A stretch of 5,789 nt of DNA from Acidobacteriota bacterium (lineage in GTDB: Bacteria > Acidobacteriota > Vicinamibacteria > Vicinamibacterales > CAVVIG01): positions 1 to 5,789 of the forward strand of contig JACPZV010000058.1 of the NCBI GenBank assembly GCA_016195295.1. The letters are read 5' to 3'. The translations under genes were made by a program, and so were the position numbers. The notes beneath the pieces are model-generated. The model was not told the origin of the DNA. It did no database searches and saw only the letters and a program-made list of their open reading frames with translations. How positions within the stretch are numbered: position 1 is the first letter of the stretch; each line of letters starts with the position of its first letter. This document shows positions 4,212-5,789 of the stretch, piece after piece.

Positions 4212-5789
4212 TGAGTTTCGTAGCGCGACCCTTTCCCGCCTCCGCCGAGGCCACGGCGAGGCTCGCCGAAGCGCCGGAGGCGCGAAGGCGGCAGGGTCGC
4301 GACGCACACGCGCCTGGGCCGCCGGGATCGTCCTGGCGGCCGCGGCGTCCACCCTTCTCGCTTCCCCGCCGACGCTTCCGGCCGACAAAGGCGCCGCCGG
4401 GCTCTGGCAACTGCTGTTGAAACTCGAGACGACGGCGAGCGCGCTGCATACAACCGCGCATCCGGACGACGAACACGGCGGCGTACTAGCGATGCTCAGC
4501 CGCCGCGACGGCGTCCGCGTGTCGCTGATGACGCTGACGCGCGGCGAATCGGGCGACAACGCGATCGGTCCGCAGTTGTTCGACGGCCTCGGCGTGATTC
4601 GCACGGAGGAATTGCTGGTCGCCGATGCGTACTACGGCGTCGGCACGCAGTACTTCACGACCGTCGCGGACTACGGCTTCTCGAAGCGCCTCGACGAAGC
4701 GCTGGAGAAATGGGGCCAGGAGAACGTGCTGCGCGACGTCGTGCGTGTGATCCGGATGGATCGTCCGTTCGTCCTCATCTCACGTTTTCAGGGCAACGCG
4801 CGCGACGGCCACGGCAACCACTCGACCGCGGGACTCATCACGCAGGAGGCCTTCAAGGCCGCGGGCGACGCAAGAATGTTTCCCGAGCAGTTCGCCGAAG
4901 GACTGCGGCCGTGGCAGCCGCTCAAGGTGTACATCGGCGGCGTGCGCGAGAACGAGAACTGGACGCTGCGTGTTGATCCGAGCGAGTACAGTCCTTGGCT
5001 CGGTGACTCATATGCGAACTTCGCACGGCTGGGTTTGAGCTTCCAGCGTTCGCAGAACAGCGGGCGGTACACGCCGCAGCTCGGGCCGTCGCCCGCGTAC
5101 TACACGCGCGTGGCCACGACGCTCAGCGGCGCGCCGGCTAAGGAGCGCGGATTCTTCGACGGCATCGACACGACGATTCCAGGACTTTTCAAAACGCTGG
5201 GTCAGCCGGTGCCCGCCGGCGGCGCAGACGAGGCGCTGCGGCTGATCGATCGCGCGGTGAAGGATGCCGTGGCGGCGTTCACGGTCGGCAACCCGTCGGC
5301 CTGCGTGCCCGCGCTCGCCCGCGGCCTGCAGGCGACGCGCGCGGCGATCAATGCGGCCACGGTCTCGCCCGACGCGATGTTCGTGCTGAAAGTGAAGGAA
5401 CAGCAGTTCCAGGACGCGATCAACGCGGCACTCGGCGTCGAGCTCACGGCGTCGTCTTCCACGCGCGGTGCGCCAGTGCCCGGCCAGTCCTTCGAGATTC
5501 TGACCGAGCTCGCGAATCGCAGCCCGATGACGATCGAGCGGGCCGACATCGCGGAAATCGGAATAGAGGCGGCGAGGGGATGGAACGTGCAGCCCGGCGA
5601 GGGTCGACCGGGCGCGCGTGGGCCGGGTGCGGTGACCGCGCGGCGTTTCGCCGTGAAGCTCGCCGACGACGTCGACATCAGCTCGCGCGCGTATTTCGGC
5701 CGCGCATCGATCGCGGAGAACCGGTACACGCTCGCGGACCCGGCGCAGTTTGGCCGCCCCGTCTCCACGCCGCCCGCCGTCGCCGTGGC
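4198..5789 (+). CDS. Exported PIG-L/LmbE-family deacetylase, 3' end outside window
   Basis: From the GTG at 4198, 530 residues are in the window and the frame is open at the right edge. PIG-L/LmbE enzymes are zinc-dependent N-deacetylases of sugar-linked or other N-acyl substrates. The family zinc motif A-H-P-D-D-E is at 87-92, followed by LTRGESGDN (113-121), a GPQLFDGLGVIRTEEL segment and a second histidine motif H-G-N-H (205-208), so the catalytic domain (about 70-260) looks intact. A hydrophobic stretch AAGIVLAAAASTLLA (41-55) with SRRTR just before it suggests export. From about 415 the sequence turns beta-rich (FEILTELANRS), like the Ig-like tails of long exported PIG-L proteins. The start is unsure: only GTG 4198 and ATG 4156 occur in frame upstream, neither has a Shine-Dalgarno, and the coding between them and the signal peptide is palindromic repeat DNA. 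It is divergent from the NHL gene; the substrate is unknown. Confidence 0.87.
   Translation, partial: MSRRFEFRSATLSRLRRGHGEARRSAGGAKAAGSRRTRAWAAGIVLAAAASTLLASPPTLPADKGAAGLWQLLLKLETTASALHTTAHPDDEHGGVLAMLSRRDGVRVSLMTLTRGESGDNAIGPQLFDGLGVIRTEELLVADAYYGVGTQYFTTVADYGFSKRLDEALEKWGQENVLRDVVRVIRMDRPFVLISRFQGNARDGHGNHSTAGLITQEAFKAAGDARMFPEQFAEGLRPWQPLKVYIGGVRENENWTLRVDPSEYSPWLGDSYANFARLGLSFQRSQNSGRYTPQLGPSPAYYTRVATTLSGAPAKERGFFDGIDTTIPGLFKTLGQPVPAGGADEALRLIDRAVKDAVAAFTVGNPSACVPALARGLQATRAAINAATVSPDAMFVLKVKEQQFQDAINAALGVELTASSSTRGAPVPGQSFEILTELANRSPMTIERADIAEIGIEAARGWNVQPGEGRPGARGPGAVTARRFAVKLADDVDISSRAYFGRASIAENRYTLADPAQFGRPVSTPPAVAV
4220..4301 (+). repeat. Second GTAG-headed palindromic element, long stem
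   Basis: GTAG (4220-4223) is followed at once by the arm cgcgaccct (4224-4232), whose perfect complement agggtcgcg is at 4293-4301. Further pairing is nested inside: ccgcct (4236-4241) with aggcgg (4286-4291), or alternatively cgcctccg (4237-4244) with cggaggcg (4275-4282), and ggcgag with ctcgcc (4255-4267) near the tip. The element is about 82 bases, sits on the opposite strand to the shorter GTAG family, and is read through in frame by the deacetylase just before its signal peptide. Confidence 0.65.

Noticed and set aside
4074..4604. 176-residue minus-strand frame over the deacetylase 5' region
   Set aside because: It includes the reverse reading of the zinc motif region and palindromes; no domain or start signal supports it.

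Overview
The window is GC-rich DNA, probably from an acidobacterium of the Vicinamibacteria (subdivision 6) type. That placement is an inference from the gene mix: an exported PIG-L/LmbE-type deacetylase, an NHL-fold amidating-lyase-like protein, small exported proteins with an 'F-S-G-T-W' start, PEGA and PilZ proteins, and GTAG-type palindromic repeats. No taxonomic marker gene is present.

Layout from left to right: (1) a minus-strand gene for a membrane-anchored PEGA-domain protein, ending at base 1; (2) a divergent plus-strand gene for a long coiled-coil protein with a C-terminal PilZ domain that keeps both c-di-GMP-binding motifs; (3) converging on it, a minus-strand pair, probably one operon, made of a signal-peptide NHL beta-propeller protein resembling peptidyl-alpha-hydroxyglycine alpha-amidating lyase followed by a 166-residue exported protein of unknown function; (4) divergent from that pair, a plus-strand PIG-L/LmbE-family deacetylase that runs off the right edge. 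Coding density is very high; no gene-free stretch exceeds about 135 bases.

The most unusual content is repetitive DNA. A 26-base element made of GTAG followed by a perfect 9-bp hairpin occurs once between genes (4084-4109) and three times in tandem with a 33-base period inside the PEGA coding region (896-987), where it is translated as an 11-residue repeat. A second GTAG-headed palindrome (4220-4301) lies in the open 5' part of the deacetylase reading frame. The form fits REP elements mobilised by REP-associated tyrosine transposases (RAYTs), although no RAYT gene is in the window. In-frame translation recalls the Rickettsia palindromic elements. Two separate 7-bp tandem arrays with a related core (RKGGCTN on the minus strand) sit immediately after the two minus-strand stop codons at 2936 and 2368.

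Functionally, the left pair looks regulatory or envelope-related (a c-di-GMP receptor next to an anchored surface-domain protein). The right three genes encode exported proteins that may act in the periplasm or outside the cell. No pathway linking them can be shown from the sequence.
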